Source: Psychrobacter sp. Pi2-52 (GTDB taxonomy: Bacteria > Pseudomonadota > Gammaproteobacteria > Pseudomonadales > Moraxellaceae). Taken from it: a stretch of 64,000 nucleotides of DNA. The notes beneath the pieces were generated by a model. It was not told the origin of the DNA. It worked only from the letters and a program-made list of their open reading frames with translations, and did no database searches. The translations under genes were made by a program, and so were the position numbers. The first letter of the stretch is position 1. Each line of letters starts with the position of its first letter. The stretch spans positions 230,175 to 294,174 of the forward strand of contig NZ_CAJHBS010000001.1 in NCBI RefSeq assembly GCF_904846705.1, given 5' to 3'. Shown piece after piece: positions 45,556-54,949 of this stretch.

Positions 45556-47799
45556 TTAGCGATTAAGAGGATAGGTCGTGATACCGCTATTAGGACTATC
45601 TACTCTCGTAAAACCTTGCGAAGTAGATTTTGGCGCTTGATCACGTTTAGGGATAAGGGGATTGAGCGGCATAAGCTCATAATCTGCACTGACATTACCA
45701 TTCCAACCTTCAGTGCCGCTCAATGGTAATTGCTTAATCGTACCGTTTTTATCAATGACCAGCTGCAACACTCTCATTTGATTGAATTTGCGTTCAGTCA
45801 CACTCGCTACCGCGCCACCATCACGTAAAATAGTCGGCTGTAAAAAGATAATCAAATTGCTCTTTTGGGTGCTGTCGTTGTCAGAACGAAAAAGTCTACC
45901 GATAACAGGAACATTGCCCAACCCAGGAACTTTCTGTTGACGTGTAGTGGTGTTGTCACGCATCAGGCCGCCCAAGGCAATTGTCTGCTGATCATCCGCT
46001 AGAATGGTCGTATTAATAAGGCTTTTGTTGGTAATTAGCCCACTGGCATTACCCGTACTACCTGGTACGACTGACGAGACTTCTTGCGATACCTCTAATC
46101 GTACTGTGCCATTGTCACCAATGTGGGGAATGACATTCAGATTAATACCAATGTCTTGGCGATCAATCGTCTGAAATGGGTTGTTTGAATTATTGCCACT
46201 GGTGGTAAAGGAACCCGTGACAAAGGGTACGTTTTGACCGACTAAGATACTGGCTTTTTCATTATCCAATGTCAAAATCGATGGCATGGACAGCAAGTTG
46301 GCGCTGGTAGAAGAGTCAAGCGCCTGTAAAATAGCGCCATAAAACTCTGTATTGCCCTGACTGTCTTTGCGACTGTCTCCAATACCTATCAATGCACCTG
46401 CGATAGAGCTGGCAGCAGCGCTAATGCCTGCCGTACTCGTCCCCGCTAAAGCAGCCGCCGCAAGTGTCGTCGCGCTGGCTCCCACATTATTAAAATTGAC
46501 CACTCCATAGCCACTATTGGCGTTACCTAACGCCCATTGAACGCCTAGCTGGGTGGCATCGTCGCCTGACACTTCAACAATAGCCGCTTGAATCAATACT
46601 TGTGCGCGGCGACTGTCTAACTGGTTGACCGCGTCTTCAATCTCAAACATTAGCTCAGGTGCGGCATTGACGATAACGGCATTTTGAGTTTCATCAGCGA
46701 TAATACTAAACGGACGACCACCCACTCCTGTGCTTGTTCCACTTGTGCTGCTAGTCGACACAGCAGCCGCACTGCTACCTAGGCTATCGCTGGCTGCATT
46801 ATTAATTGCGGCGCCTGTGCTACTTACATCATTTAGCGAAGCTGATTCTAGTGTCGAGGTCGCGCCAGCACTATTAATGGATTGATTAGCGAGCAAGCCG
46901 CGTAACATATCGGCGATATGACCCGCACTAGCATACTTTAATCGAAAAACACGGAGACCACTTAAACGTCTGGTCGGCGTGGTATCCAATTGATTGACCA
47001 TTTCTTGGACTTTAGCAATCATTTCAGGACTGCCTTTGACCAACAGTCTATCGCTCGACGTATCAGCAATCACCTTTAGCTGATTGTTGCCACCTTGTGC
47101 TTGTCCACTACCCGCACTTGAGACTAAGGCGCTAATCAACTCCATCATACGCTCGGCATCGACGTGACGCAGTGGTATCACTTGCAAACTGTCATTTACA
47201 TTACTGTCTAAATCACGGATAAGGGCTGTCAGTTGGTTAAGGCTGTCTGCTCGATCGGACAACACTAGCGCATTGACACCAGGTACAGCGGCCGCGTGAG
47301 CCGACTGCGGCATCAATGGGCGAATAACTCCTAATACTTCTGCAGCTTGGGTATTGGTCAAATAAATAACTCGAGTGGCGAGCGACTCACCCACACTATC
47401 ACCGCGTAAATCAACTGCCACACCAGATTGCTTAGCAATATTATCTGGCACCAGTTTTGTCGTCGTTCCCGATTCAATCGCGGCAATACCATTCACTTGC
47501 ATCACGCTCAGAAATAACTGATAAATCTCATCACGGGACAGGGCTTTATTGGAGATGACTGTGACGTTGCCATTGATACGTGGATCAAGAACAAAGTTTT
47601 GATCGGTGATGGTCGCAACTTCATTGATAAAAGCTTTGATATCAGCGTCTTGTAAATTGACTTTCCAGCTCTCAGCATTGGCAAGACCAACACCAGCAGC
47701 CCATAATGGCACTGCCAGACAAAGTGGACGACACAGGCGCATCAAACGCTGCAGGCTACGGTACAAATGCGTGGCTGAAAAATTCTGAAAACTTACCAT
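45556..47799 (-). CDS. gspD: Type II secretion system secretin GspD
   Basis: Outer-membrane secretin, 747 residues. Signal peptide with cleavage after ANA near residue 42; N0 domain (WKVNLQDADIKAFINEVATIT), N1-N3 repeats (VIYLTNTQAAEVLGVIRPLM, VIPLRHVDAERMMELISAL, VFRLKYASAGHIADMLRGLL), and a secretin domain with VPGLGNVPVIGRLFRS near residue 640. An extra Ser/Ala/Gly-rich segment (about 310-350) sits in N3 as in many secretins. It follows gspN and gspC; other gsp genes are not in the window. Confidence 0.96.
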   Translation of the reverse strand: MVSFQNFSATHLYRSLQRLMRLCRPLCLAVPLWAAGVGLANAESWKVNLQDADIKAFINEVATITDQNFVLDPRINGNVTVISNKALSRDEIYQLFLSVMQVNGIAAIESGTTTKLVPDNIAKQSGVAVDLRGDSVGESLATRVIYLTNTQAAEVLGVIRPLMPQSAHAAAVPGVNALVLSDRADSLNQLTALIRDLDSNVNDSLQVIPLRHVDAERMMELISALVSSAGSGQAQGGNNQLKVIADTSSDRLLVKGSPEMIAKVQEMVNQLDTTPTRRLSGLRVFRLKYASAGHIADMLRGLLANQSINSAGATSTLESASLNDVSSTGAAINNAASDSLGSSAAAVSTSSTSGTSTGVGGRPFSIIADETQNAVIVNAAPELMFEIEDAVNQLDSRRAQVLIQAAIVEVSGDDATQLGVQWALGNANSGYGVVNFNNVGASATTLAAAALAGTSTAGISAAASSIAGALIGIGDSRKDSQGNTEFYGAILQALDSSTSANLLSMPSILTLDNEKASILVGQNVPFVTGSFTTSGNNSNNPFQTIDRQDIGINLNVIPHIGDNGTVRLEVSQEVSSVVPGSTGNASGLITNKSLINTTILADDQQTIALGGLMRDNTTTRQQKVPGLGNVPVIGRLFRSDNDSTQKSNLIIFLQPTILRDGGAVASVTERKFNQMRVLQLVIDKNGTIKQLPLSGTEGWNGNVSADYELMPLNPLIPKRDQAPKSTSQGFTRVDSPNSGITTYPLNR

Positions 47800-47876
47800 A
47801 TTGATGATTACCTACAGTGATATTGCTTACTATGTGCTGAATTTTTAAGGAGCAATTTTGCTAAAAACCTACCTTG

Positions 47877-48782
47877 CTAGAACTGCTGGCGAATCGTAAT
47901 AACTTGCTCACCACGTTGAACCTCTATCTGCGCTTCACCTGCTTGCTGTACTTGCTGAAGTACACCAGCATCTTGCGCTGGGTTATTACCCACGCTCTGT
48001 CCGTTGACAGTCAGTACCTTATCGCCTGGCTCTAGCCCTAAACGATTACGTAGGCCAGCAGGCATCGCCGCTGTGACTTGGTAACTTTCACCTGATGCCA
48101 TCACCCCCATTCTACTTAGATAACTGGCGGGGTTTTCTTGCAAAGCCGTAACTGCTTCTTCGATAGCCGACTGGGGATTACTTGAAGTGTCTGCGCCAGT
48201 TGTCCCTTCTGCCTCAGGAACAGCATTTTGTACTGGCTGGGGCGCTGTAGGCAACATACTATTGTTTGGCAAACGCTGGTTACTTATTCCGCTTGCTAGC
48301 ATATCACTTTGGTCTAATGGCATCGCCTCTGGCATTTTAATAACGGTTTCTTTATCGTTAGCATCAGCGATGATAACTGAATTCCAGTCAACAGCGACGA
48401 GCGTATAATCGCTGTCCTTTAGCCCATCACCGATGCGGTAATTTTTGACTTCGCCATTGACATTCAATAAGGCGGAAGACATGCTCTCAGGTATGGCTAG
48501 TAGGACGCCTTTGAGCTCAATGTTGGGAGGTGGTTGCACGGCTGCGGTAACAGGATCGGGATCAGCAAAGATTGCAAACAAGCCACTATAATCGTTGGTA
48601 GATTTGGCACTATTCTGTAGAGTTGCTAAAGGCAATGCAGGTGCTAAAGGCGCTGCTAGCAATAGCCATAAAAGGCGGGCCGCTGTCCAACATAGCCAAG
48701 CAATGGCTAACAACAATAGCCAACCTGAAAAGCGATTGAGAGTATTGATAACAGGTTTTAGGCTTGCGGCAATATTAAGCAT
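47877..48782 (-). CDS. gspC: Type II secretion protein GspC
   Basis: Inner-membrane protein of 301 residues linking the platform to the secretin. One N-terminal membrane helix (about 18-42), an HR domain near 65-145 (GVLLAIPESMSSALLNVNGEVKNYRIGDGLKD), and a C-terminal PDZ domain (SYQVTAAMPAGLRNRLGLEPGDKVLTVNGQ). The stop of gspN and the start of gspC touch (TAAATG). It is followed by gspD after 77 bp. Confidence 0.93.
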   Translation of the reverse strand: MLNIAASLKPVINTLNRFSGWLLLLAIAWLCWTAARLLWLLLAAPLAPALPLATLQNSAKSTNDYSGLFAIFADPDPVTAAVQPPPNIELKGVLLAIPESMSSALLNVNGEVKNYRIGDGLKDSDYTLVAVDWNSVIIADANDKETVIKMPEAMPLDQSDMLASGISNQRLPNNSMLPTAPQPVQNAVPEAEGTTGADTSSNPQSAIEEAVTALQENPASYLSRMGVMASGESYQVTAAMPAGLRNRLGLEPGDKVLTVNGQSVGNNPAQDAGVLQQVQQAGEAQIEVQRGEQVITIRQQF

Positions 48783-49610
48783 TTAGTTCGCCCCCAAACC
48801 AGCTAACAATGGCTGGCGAACACTGACAACTGGCGTATCTTGGGGGGCTTGTCCTTTATACTCAGGCATATTCTCTAGCAAGCGCTGCGTCAAACTGACA
48901 TCGAGCATATTATCGCTGTCGAGATACAGATCTCCCAAACGCTTATCTTGATTATTCAGCAAATTAATATGGAGCAGATCTCTATTGTTTTTTTGCTCTG
49001 TACTAAGCTCAGCTCTTAGAGCAGGCATCGTAATATAAAAAACTTTGCCACCACTAGGATAGCCTACTTCGCCACCAACCCAAGTCAATTGGCCATCTGC
49101 TGCACTAAATCCGCCAGCGTTTTTAGCAGGCTCACTACTAGATGCGTCACTTTTATTAGCCTGACGCGTTAGCGATACATTATTTACCTGAATAGGGGTA
49201 TTCGGCAGCTGCCAATTGACCACACTCGCTAGCGTCTCAGGTGCAATTTTTCCACTCATGTTGTCAACTTGCCATGAGCTCAGACCAAGTTTAACTTGTC
49301 CATTCAGGCGTGTCTGTGCTGAGTGGATATTAACATCCGCACCTAGCTTACCTATGAGTAACTGCCAAGGCTGCCATGACCATTCTGCCATACCTGTAAG
49401 CGACGACGATGACATAGGCAATTGCCAAATGGCAGCACCTTGCCATACATTGCCAGATACATGCTGGACATAAGGCGTATCTGGCGCGTATTTCTCAAGT
49501 AACCATGCTGCTGGCATTTGCAACACAGCAAATAGCGCAAACAACACAAACCCAACTAGCCACCAGAGCTTACGGGGACGTTTATGAGAAAACTCAGATA
49601 CTTGGGCCAC
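48783..49610 (-). CDS. gspN: Type II secretion protein GspN
   Basis: GspN protein, 275 residues when begun at GTG 49610. One N-terminal membrane helix (WWLVGFVLFALFAVLQMPAAWLL) and a periplasmic beta-rich domain with GNVWQGAAIWQLP and WSWQPWQLLIGKLGADV, typical of the family. The frame stays open to ATG 49703, but the added 31 residues are translated from the terminator hairpin region (49681-49731) and have no family look, so GTG is preferred. It heads the gspN-gspC-gspD unit. Confidence 0.85.
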   Translation of the reverse strand: MAQVSEFSHKRPRKLWWLVGFVLFALFAVLQMPAAWLLEKYAPDTPYVQHVSGNVWQGAAIWQLPMSSSSLTGMAEWSWQPWQLLIGKLGADVNIHSAQTRLNGQVKLGLSSWQVDNMSGKIAPETLASVVNWQLPNTPIQVNNVSLTRQANKSDASSSEPAKNAGGFSAADGQLTWVGGEVGYPSGGKVFYITMPALRAELSTEQKNNRDLLHINLLNNQDKRLGDLYLDSDNMLDVSLTQRLLENMPEYKGQAPQDTPVVSVRQPLLAGLGAN

Positions 49611-49680
49611 AGTCGTACAACTCTTATATAAGACAAAAACGTCATTATCATAACAAACAATTGCATATAGATGACAGAAA

Positions 49681-49731
49681 AAAAGCCAGTATCTTTTTGC
49701 CAAAATACTGGCAGTAAAGATACTGGCTTTT
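49681..49731. terminator. Terminator of H-NS-like gene
   Basis: Perfect 16-bp stem AAAAGCCAGTATCTTT / AAAGATACTGGCTTTT; inside it a second smaller stem (TGCCA / TGGCA) around AAATAC. It acts downstream of the H-NS-like gene on the minus strand and lies just upstream of gspN. Confidence 0.85.
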
Positions 49732-49839
49732 AATTTCTGAAAAACAGCTCTATCTATCGCTAAATGGTTGTAAATACACCATTATCAATAGCAATTTCAA
49801 GCTGGCTCACAGAAATTAACTTTATAAGAAAACAGCTAA

Positions 49840-50163
49840 TTAAATAGCAAAATCTTCGATATCACGACCTGCTGCTAGCGCTTCAACCAACCACGTTGGC
49901 TTACGACCACGGCCAGTCCAAGTTTCACTATGGTCATCAGTATTACGATATTTAATACTGCGTTTTTTCTCTAACTTTTCACCAGCTTTCAGTATCTCTT
50001 CGATCGTTGCATTGCTATCTTCTGCAATCTGCTCGAACTGCATATAGGCATCATACAAACGTTGATGTTGTTTTTTGGCGATAAGTTGTTGAGCGTTTTC
50101 AGTGATAGCACGTAACTCATCTACGTTCAAATTTTCTAAATCAATTGCGTTATTTTTGCTCAT
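49840..50163 (-). CDS. H-NS family histone-like protein
   Basis: 107-residue nucleoid protein. N-terminal coiled-coil oligomerisation part (LDELRAITENAQQLIAKKQHQRL-like, residues about 12-75), a lysine-rich linker, and the C-terminal DNA-binding domain with TWTGRGRKPTWL near 82-93, the AT-hook-like core of H-NS proteins. GGA precedes the ATG. The 1.08-kb AT-rich non-coding DNA upstream could be an autoregulatory target. Confidence 0.92.
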   Translation of the reverse strand: MSKNNAIDLENLNVDELRAITENAQQLIAKKQHQRLYDAYMQFEQIAEDSNATIEEILKAGEKLEKKRSIKYRNTDDHSETWTGRGRKPTWLVEALAAGRDIEDFAI

Positions 50164-51022
50164 AATAAATCCAATTATAAAATAAGAGTGTGGCCTCTAT
50201 TGAGGTATTGTTTTTCGTGAAAATATGCGGAGAACAAATCGTTCGTTAGCAATTAAGACTATTCATAAAATATAATTAATTCTAAAGAGTATTTAATTTC
50301 TAATAACAACCCGAACAATCTATTATAAATAGAAAACATATAGTGATAGATGCTCATTGTATCCATTTTAAATAAAATTAGTTTTAGATAAATCTAAACA
50401 CATAAGTCACCATGCTTTATATATTGCTATTATAGCTTTGAAAGCAGTTTCTAATAAAAAAAAATCTAGTATTTTGACTAGTGCTAGAATTTCACAATAA
50501 TATTTCGACAAAAATCTACTGTTAAAATAATAGAGTAGTAAGTTCGTACACTATACTCTCAAATACTGCTAATCTTGGAGATAGTTTTGCATTAACTCTA
50601 TAACTTGCTATGTTGTTCCTATGGTACGTTCCGAAGAATATAACCATTTCATATAAAGATCTATTATCCAAATAGCTTTCGATTTATTAATAAGAAACAA
50701 GTAAAACTTTGGCTATTATCATCGAAATTTATTTTATTTAGAGACGATCAATATATATTAACTATACGCCATATAGATTCAGTATAGCAATTTTTAAAAC
50801 CAAACGTCACTAATCATAATTATTTTTTGGTATAAACGGTCAATATAGAGTATAGAAGGTAGTAAGCATATTAACTAATGTAAAAATTAATAGTATTAAA
50901 CCAATACTGATTAAACTTAAGTTTAATCGTTTACAGATTAAGAGCATACTAAATAAATTAAAAAAATTTTTAATAAAAAATTAGTTTAGCTACGTTAAAA
51001 AGTATTAACTGAATTATATTTT

Positions 51023-51133
51023 GGATATAGTTAATCCTCTATAAAAGAGCTACAGTTTTAACCTCGTTTGAAGTATCACAGTTACATCTGCACTCAGTTG
51101 CCCTGTATCTCTTTTAAATTGAATCAACTATAG
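51023..51133. repeat. Dispersed inverted-repeat element, copy E
   Basis: About 111 bp. Ends GGATATAGTTAATCCTCTAT and, opposite strand, CTATAGTTGATTCAATTTAA share the TATAGT-nn-AT ends of the family; the interior is divergent from copies A-C, so this is a distant member. It abuts the ssb terminator. Confidence 0.5.
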
Positions 51134-51182
51134 CAAGCATTAAAAAAGCCCTGCAGTTGCAGGGCTTTTTTAATGCTTGCTA
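51131..51182 (-). terminator. ssb terminator (25-bp palindrome)
   Basis: Perfect 25-bp inverted repeat with a 2-nt centre; the core AAAAAAGCCCTGCA / TGCAGGGCTTTTTT is a classic terminator, enlarged by outer arms TAGCAAGCATT / AATGCTTGCTA. It lies 60 bp past the ssb stop. Confidence 0.9.
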
Positions 51183-51241
51183 TCAAAGAGTTATAAGATA
51201 ATAAATATCAATACACCTTTACACTTTCTTTCTTATATGAT

Positions 51242-51865
51242 TTAGAACGGAATGTCATCATCTACAGGGCCATCTGGCATTGCTGTAGGCTTAGATTGTG
51301 CAGGTTTCTGTGCTGGCTGATTGAACTGGTTTTGCTGAGCAGGCGCCTGATTGTTAAAGCTATTCTGACCACCTTGAGCCGCTGGTTGGTTGTAGCCGCC
51401 TTGATGTGCCATTTGATTATTTGCTTGCTGACCAAAGTTATTCTGGTTGTTTTGGCCACCTTGATTATTATAGCCGCCACTCTGACCTTGGTTTTGACCA
51501 CCAAAGCTATCTCCACCCTGACCGCCGCCAGTTTGACCATCGAGCATCTGCATTTGTTCAGCACGAATCTCAGTAATATAACGGTCTTGACCACTTTGGT
51601 CTTGGTATTTACGTGTACGCAAACTACCTTCGATATAGACTTTGCTGCCTTTACGCAGGTATTGCGCTGCGATTTCACCTAGACGGTTAAAAAGTGCGAT
51701 ACGATGCCACTCTGTCGCTTCTCTTTTTTCGCCGCTTTGTTTGTCTGTCCACTGCTCTGATGTCGCAACCGAGATATTGGTTACGCTACCGCCATTGCTG
51801 AATTGGCGTGCCTCAGGATCTGCTCCGAGGTTACCGATGATGATAACTTTATTGACTCCGCGCAT
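51242..51865 (-). CDS. ssb: Single-stranded DNA-binding protein
   Basis: 207 residues. OB-fold of about 110 residues ([20 protein letters not shown] opening, [30 protein letters not shown]), then a low-complexity linker rich in Gly, Gln and Asn (about 115-195), and the conserved acidic tip DDDIPF that recruits partner proteins. AAGGAC precedes the ATG. The linker explains long reading frames in other frames here. The ssb / MFS / uvrA neighbourhood is seen in relatives. Confidence 0.97.
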   Translation of the reverse strand: MRGVNKVIIIGNLGADPEARQFSNGGSVTNISVATSEQWTDKQSGEKREATEWHRIALFNRLGEIAAQYLRKGSKVYIEGSLRTRKYQDQSGQDRYITEIRAEQMQMLDGQTGGGQGGDSFGGQNQGQSGGYNNQGGQNNQNNFGQQANNQMAHQGGYNQPAAQGGQNSFNNQAPAQQNQFNQPAQKPAQSKPTAMPDGPVDDDIPF

Positions 51866-52174
51866 GATACCGTCCTTTTACTTATGAATAATTTAATAAA
51901 CTGTTTTAATCATTATCTGATAGCATCATTTGACACTATCAATTGTATAATTTTACTTTAACCAATTTTTATCGAAATATCTATAGGCTACCTATGGTGC
52001 ACGTCAGTCTATGTCGCTTAGATACTCTATCTTGATATACTAGTCGATATTATAGAGTCCAATAAATAACAGGTAATAGATAAATATGCTGCTATTTTGC
52101 CATTTTAAGACGCTAAAGAACACCGTCTACCTTTATCGATATTGCATAGCACCTTACTTATTATTAAGTGATTT
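51866..52174. other. 309-bp intergenic region upstream of ssb
   Basis: Expected to hold the ssb promoter (minus strand). I could not identify an SOS box or any other operator. No gene. Confidence 0.35.
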
Positions 52175-52786
52175 CTAGTTCGCATCAGAAGGCTTACGAT
52201 GCATACTTAACGTCACGCTACCCAGCTCTATGCCGAATTTTTTCATCACTGAGCGATTGAGCATGACATCTTCATTGATAAGATACATCCAATCATCGAA
52301 CGTCACTTTATAGGTTTTGTCCTCGACAGGTAACTCTAATAAGTAATTCCAGTGCAACGTATTGCCAACCACTTGCCCTGTTGCCTCACCAATGACATCA
52401 CCTGCCACACCTTTCCAACTACCATCTGCCTGCTCAGTCAGGCGCCATATACGTTGCGATTTCGTGCCATCTGCCCACGAGAACTTCTCGTTTAAGACAA
52501 TGACATCATCTCCCTCATGGGTTGCATCAATATCAACATAAAAGCGCTTTTTGACTTCGCCATTTCGACCTTGGAACATACCCCAACCATCGATTTGACC
52601 CGAAAAAAACTCATGCATGTCGAGCGTCGGTGTGGTGTTCTGATACGCCTGAATATTTTGCGTAGCACAACCAGAAGTTAATAGCATGGCTGATAAACCA
52701 AGACCTACGGTTAACTTGGCTATTGAGCGATGCACCTTCTTTCTACCTTCGATGACATTACCAGACAACATCTTAAATTTACTCAT
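52175..52786 (-). CDS. DUF3833 family lipoprotein
   Basis: 203 residues. A signal region with hydrophobic core and lipobox LTSGC near residue 39 follows a long basic N-terminus. The domain shows DMHEFFSGQIDGWGMFQGRNGEVKKRFYVDI and WRLTEQADGSWKGVAGDVIGEATGQVVGNTLHWNYLLELPV, characteristic of DUF3833 proteins. Function unknown; predicted envelope-anchored. AAGGAA precedes the first ATG; an internal ATG at residue 6 gives a shorter N-terminus. It lies between MFS and ssb genes. Confidence 0.85.
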   Translation of the reverse strand: MSKFKMLSGNVIEGRKKVHRSIAKLTVGLGLSAMLLTSGCATQNIQAYQNTTPTLDMHEFFSGQIDGWGMFQGRNGEVKKRFYVDIDATHEGDDVIVLNEKFSWADGTKSQRIWRLTEQADGSWKGVAGDVIGEATGQVVGNTLHWNYLLELPVEDKTYKVTFDDWMYLINEDVMLNRSVMKKFGIELGSVTLSMHRKPSDAN

Positions 52787-52915
52787 ATTAATTCCTTTTA
52801 AATAGAGATAAATAGTTAGTTTCTACTTATTGATACTGATGGTTTATGAAATTGCTGTCTGTGCAATTTTTGCTATTTGGCTTCACTTCCGTATACAACT
52901 ACAAGTATAAAGCTG

Positions 52916-54280
52916 CTATATATCTAGCGGACTTTGCGCCAAACTCGATAGCTGTTGACGAGAATCATCCGTCAACTGTGTTTTATCTAACTTCAAATAG
53001 GCGACTTGCTCTTTTGCCATTACGACCAACTCATCAACACCATCTACTGCCAGCATTTGTCGTGACCAGTCTTGGATATTGATATCTTTAGGAATAGTAA
53101 CCGTCGTGCTCGATAGGTAAGGTGGTTGAGAAATGGGAATGATGATAAGCAGTGCGGCACCCATAATAATAGCCAGTATGCCCCATGCCAACAAATTAGG
53201 CTGGTTTAATAACAGACCACCCATTGCACCACCTACAAATGCTCCAAAGAACTGACTAGAGGAATTAAGCCCCATCGCGGTCGCTTTATTGGCGACTGGT
53301 GCGCGCTTAGATATCCATGAGGGAATCGTCGCCTCAAGTAAGTTAAAGCCCATAAAGTACAGTAGCAAACCCAATATGATACCAACACCGACCTGACTAC
53401 CAAGCGCTAGCAATGCTAAAGCGGCGGTCATTAACGCAATCGCACCCAAAAACACCTGACGCATTTTGCGTTTCTTTTCAGCGATGATGATAAAAGGTAT
53501 CGCGATGGCGAAGCCAATGAATAACAGCGGCAAATAAACCATGCCTTGCTGACGTACTGACAAGCCAAGTACGTCACTGAGCTGGTGCGGCAATATCACA
53601 AATATCGCCGTCATCGTCAGATGTAGCGCAAAGATACCGATATGTAAGCGGTTAAGATCACCAATCTTGAGAACAGTCGCTAACTGTTGACCGATGGTTT
53701 TGTTATCTAGGTTGTGCTTGAGCACGCGCATAGGCGTCGGTACCACCACCAATAGCAGCATCGCCAAAATAGCAAACCCTGATGTTAGCCAAAACAGCCC
53801 AGAGATACCGAGCGAGCCGACTAACAATGGACCAAAAGCAAAGGCAAGCATAATAGAGGTCGCAATCGTCAGACCCATCGTGGCCATCGCTTTGGTACGC
53901 ATCTCTTCACGAGTCACATCAGCCAGTAACGCCATAAGCACAGCAGAGACCGCACCACTACCCGCCAGCGCTCGACCAATGATGACTTCATAAATATCCG
54001 TCGCATTTGCCGCAATCATGCCGCCGACAGCGAACAGTATCAATCCCAAAAAGATAATAGGCTTACGCGGGAATTTATCAGCAGCCAAACTCATCGGTAT
54101 CTGAAATATAGCCTGCCCTAAGCCATAAATACCAACGGCCAAACCAATCAAAAATGGCGTCGCGTGTGCATAATTGTCACCGTAGACAGAAAATACCGGC
54201 ACAATCATAAACAAGCCAATCATACGTAAGGCAAAGATGCCACCGACTCCGAGGATTGCCCGTTTCTCTACGCTATTCAT
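52916..54280 (-). CDS. YajR-like MFS transporter
   Basis: 454 residues with twelve predicted helices (first near FALRMIGLFMIVPVFSVYG; loop 2-3 motif A near AADKFPRKPIIFLG) and an extra soluble C-terminal domain (about 385-454, VTIPKDINIQDWSRQMLAVDGVDELVVMA) like the YAM domain of YajR. Proton-driven export is assumed; substrate unknown. GAGG precedes the ATG. It diverges from uvrA over about 670 bp. Confidence 0.88.
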   Translation of the reverse strand: MNSVEKRAILGVGGIFALRMIGLFMIVPVFSVYGDNYAHATPFLIGLAVGIYGLGQAIFQIPMSLAADKFPRKPIIFLGLILFAVGGMIAANATDIYEVIIGRALAGSGAVSAVLMALLADVTREEMRTKAMATMGLTIATSIMLAFAFGPLLVGSLGISGLFWLTSGFAILAMLLLVVVPTPMRVLKHNLDNKTIGQQLATVLKIGDLNRLHIGIFALHLTMTAIFVILPHQLSDVLGLSVRQQGMVYLPLLFIGFAIAIPFIIIAEKKRKMRQVFLGAIALMTAALALLALGSQVGVGIILGLLLYFMGFNLLEATIPSWISKRAPVANKATAMGLNSSSQFFGAFVGGAMGGLLLNQPNLLAWGILAIIMGAALLIIIPISQPPYLSSTTVTIPKDINIQDWSRQMLAVDGVDELVVMAKEQVAYLKLDKTQLTDDSRQQLSSLAQSPLDI

Positions 54281-54949
54281 ACTTGCCTCACTGGTTGATC
54301 ATTGCTGGTTGCTCATTGCTATCTTTCGCGACTAACACTTGCGCCATACCATGATTTATCACTACTGGTTTATCAAGGCATTGGCCTATAAATCAAGCCC
54401 CCTAGTATAAGACATTCGCCGTTTGGTTGCCGAGACTTTTGTCTTACTGGTGCAGTAACGTATGCGCCCTCAACCCAAGCCATTCATATTACGAGATTAT
54501 TTTGTTACCAAGTGCATCAGATGCACAGTCACACCTTGAATAATGCTGTCACCATGACAATAAAGTAAAACGTTGTCAGCACAATTAACGGCTCACTCAC
54601 CATATCTACGTAACGATGAACGCTTCTATAAAATGACATTTTTGGTCAAAACCATAACAAACGATGCCTGTTACTTAACACTGATTTGATTTAGATTTGT
54701 TTAGTCCTATAAAAAACAGTGGTAGGAGCGACAAGCAACATAAAGCCAAACAATAATAAAAAATGAATAGCTAGGCTGGCATAACTTTTACCTTATCAAT
54801 GTATGTACCTTTTATAACGACACTACTTATAACAACATCATAAATTTAGAATTATTCACGTTTTAACCAACCACTTTACTGATCTATATTTACTTTTTGA
54901 CTTGAGATATTTCCCAATCCCCTTTTAGCAAATAGGAAACCTGTAACCG
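54281..54949. other. 669-bp divergent intergenic region upstream of uvrA
   Basis: It separates the MFS and uvrA genes and should carry both promoters. No LexA-type SOS box could be found, and no gene or repeat was recognised. Confidence 0.4.

Larger units (their letters stand above)
50164..51241. other. 1.08-kb AT-rich non-coding region upstream of H-NS-like gene
   Basis: No reading frame with credible coding character. Very AT-rich throughout. It contains repeat copy E (51023-51133) and the long ssb terminator palindrome. The left half should hold the promoter of the H-NS-like gene. No tRNA or known RNA structure recognised. Confidence 0.5.

Noticed and set aside
50164..51241. tRNA, CRISPR or phage remnant in the long gap
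   Set aside because: No T-loop-like GGTTCGAATCC stretch, regularly spaced repeats or phage-like frames were seen.
51296..51682. Long plus-strand and second minus-strand frames across ssb
   Set aside because: They are shadows produced by the repetitive Gly/Gln/Asn linker of SSB; no ribosome site and low-complexity translation.
51866..54949. SOS boxes for ssb and uvrA
   Set aside because: No convincing LexA-type CTGT-n8-ACAG palindrome was found upstream of either gene; Moraxellaceae commonly lack a classic LexA.
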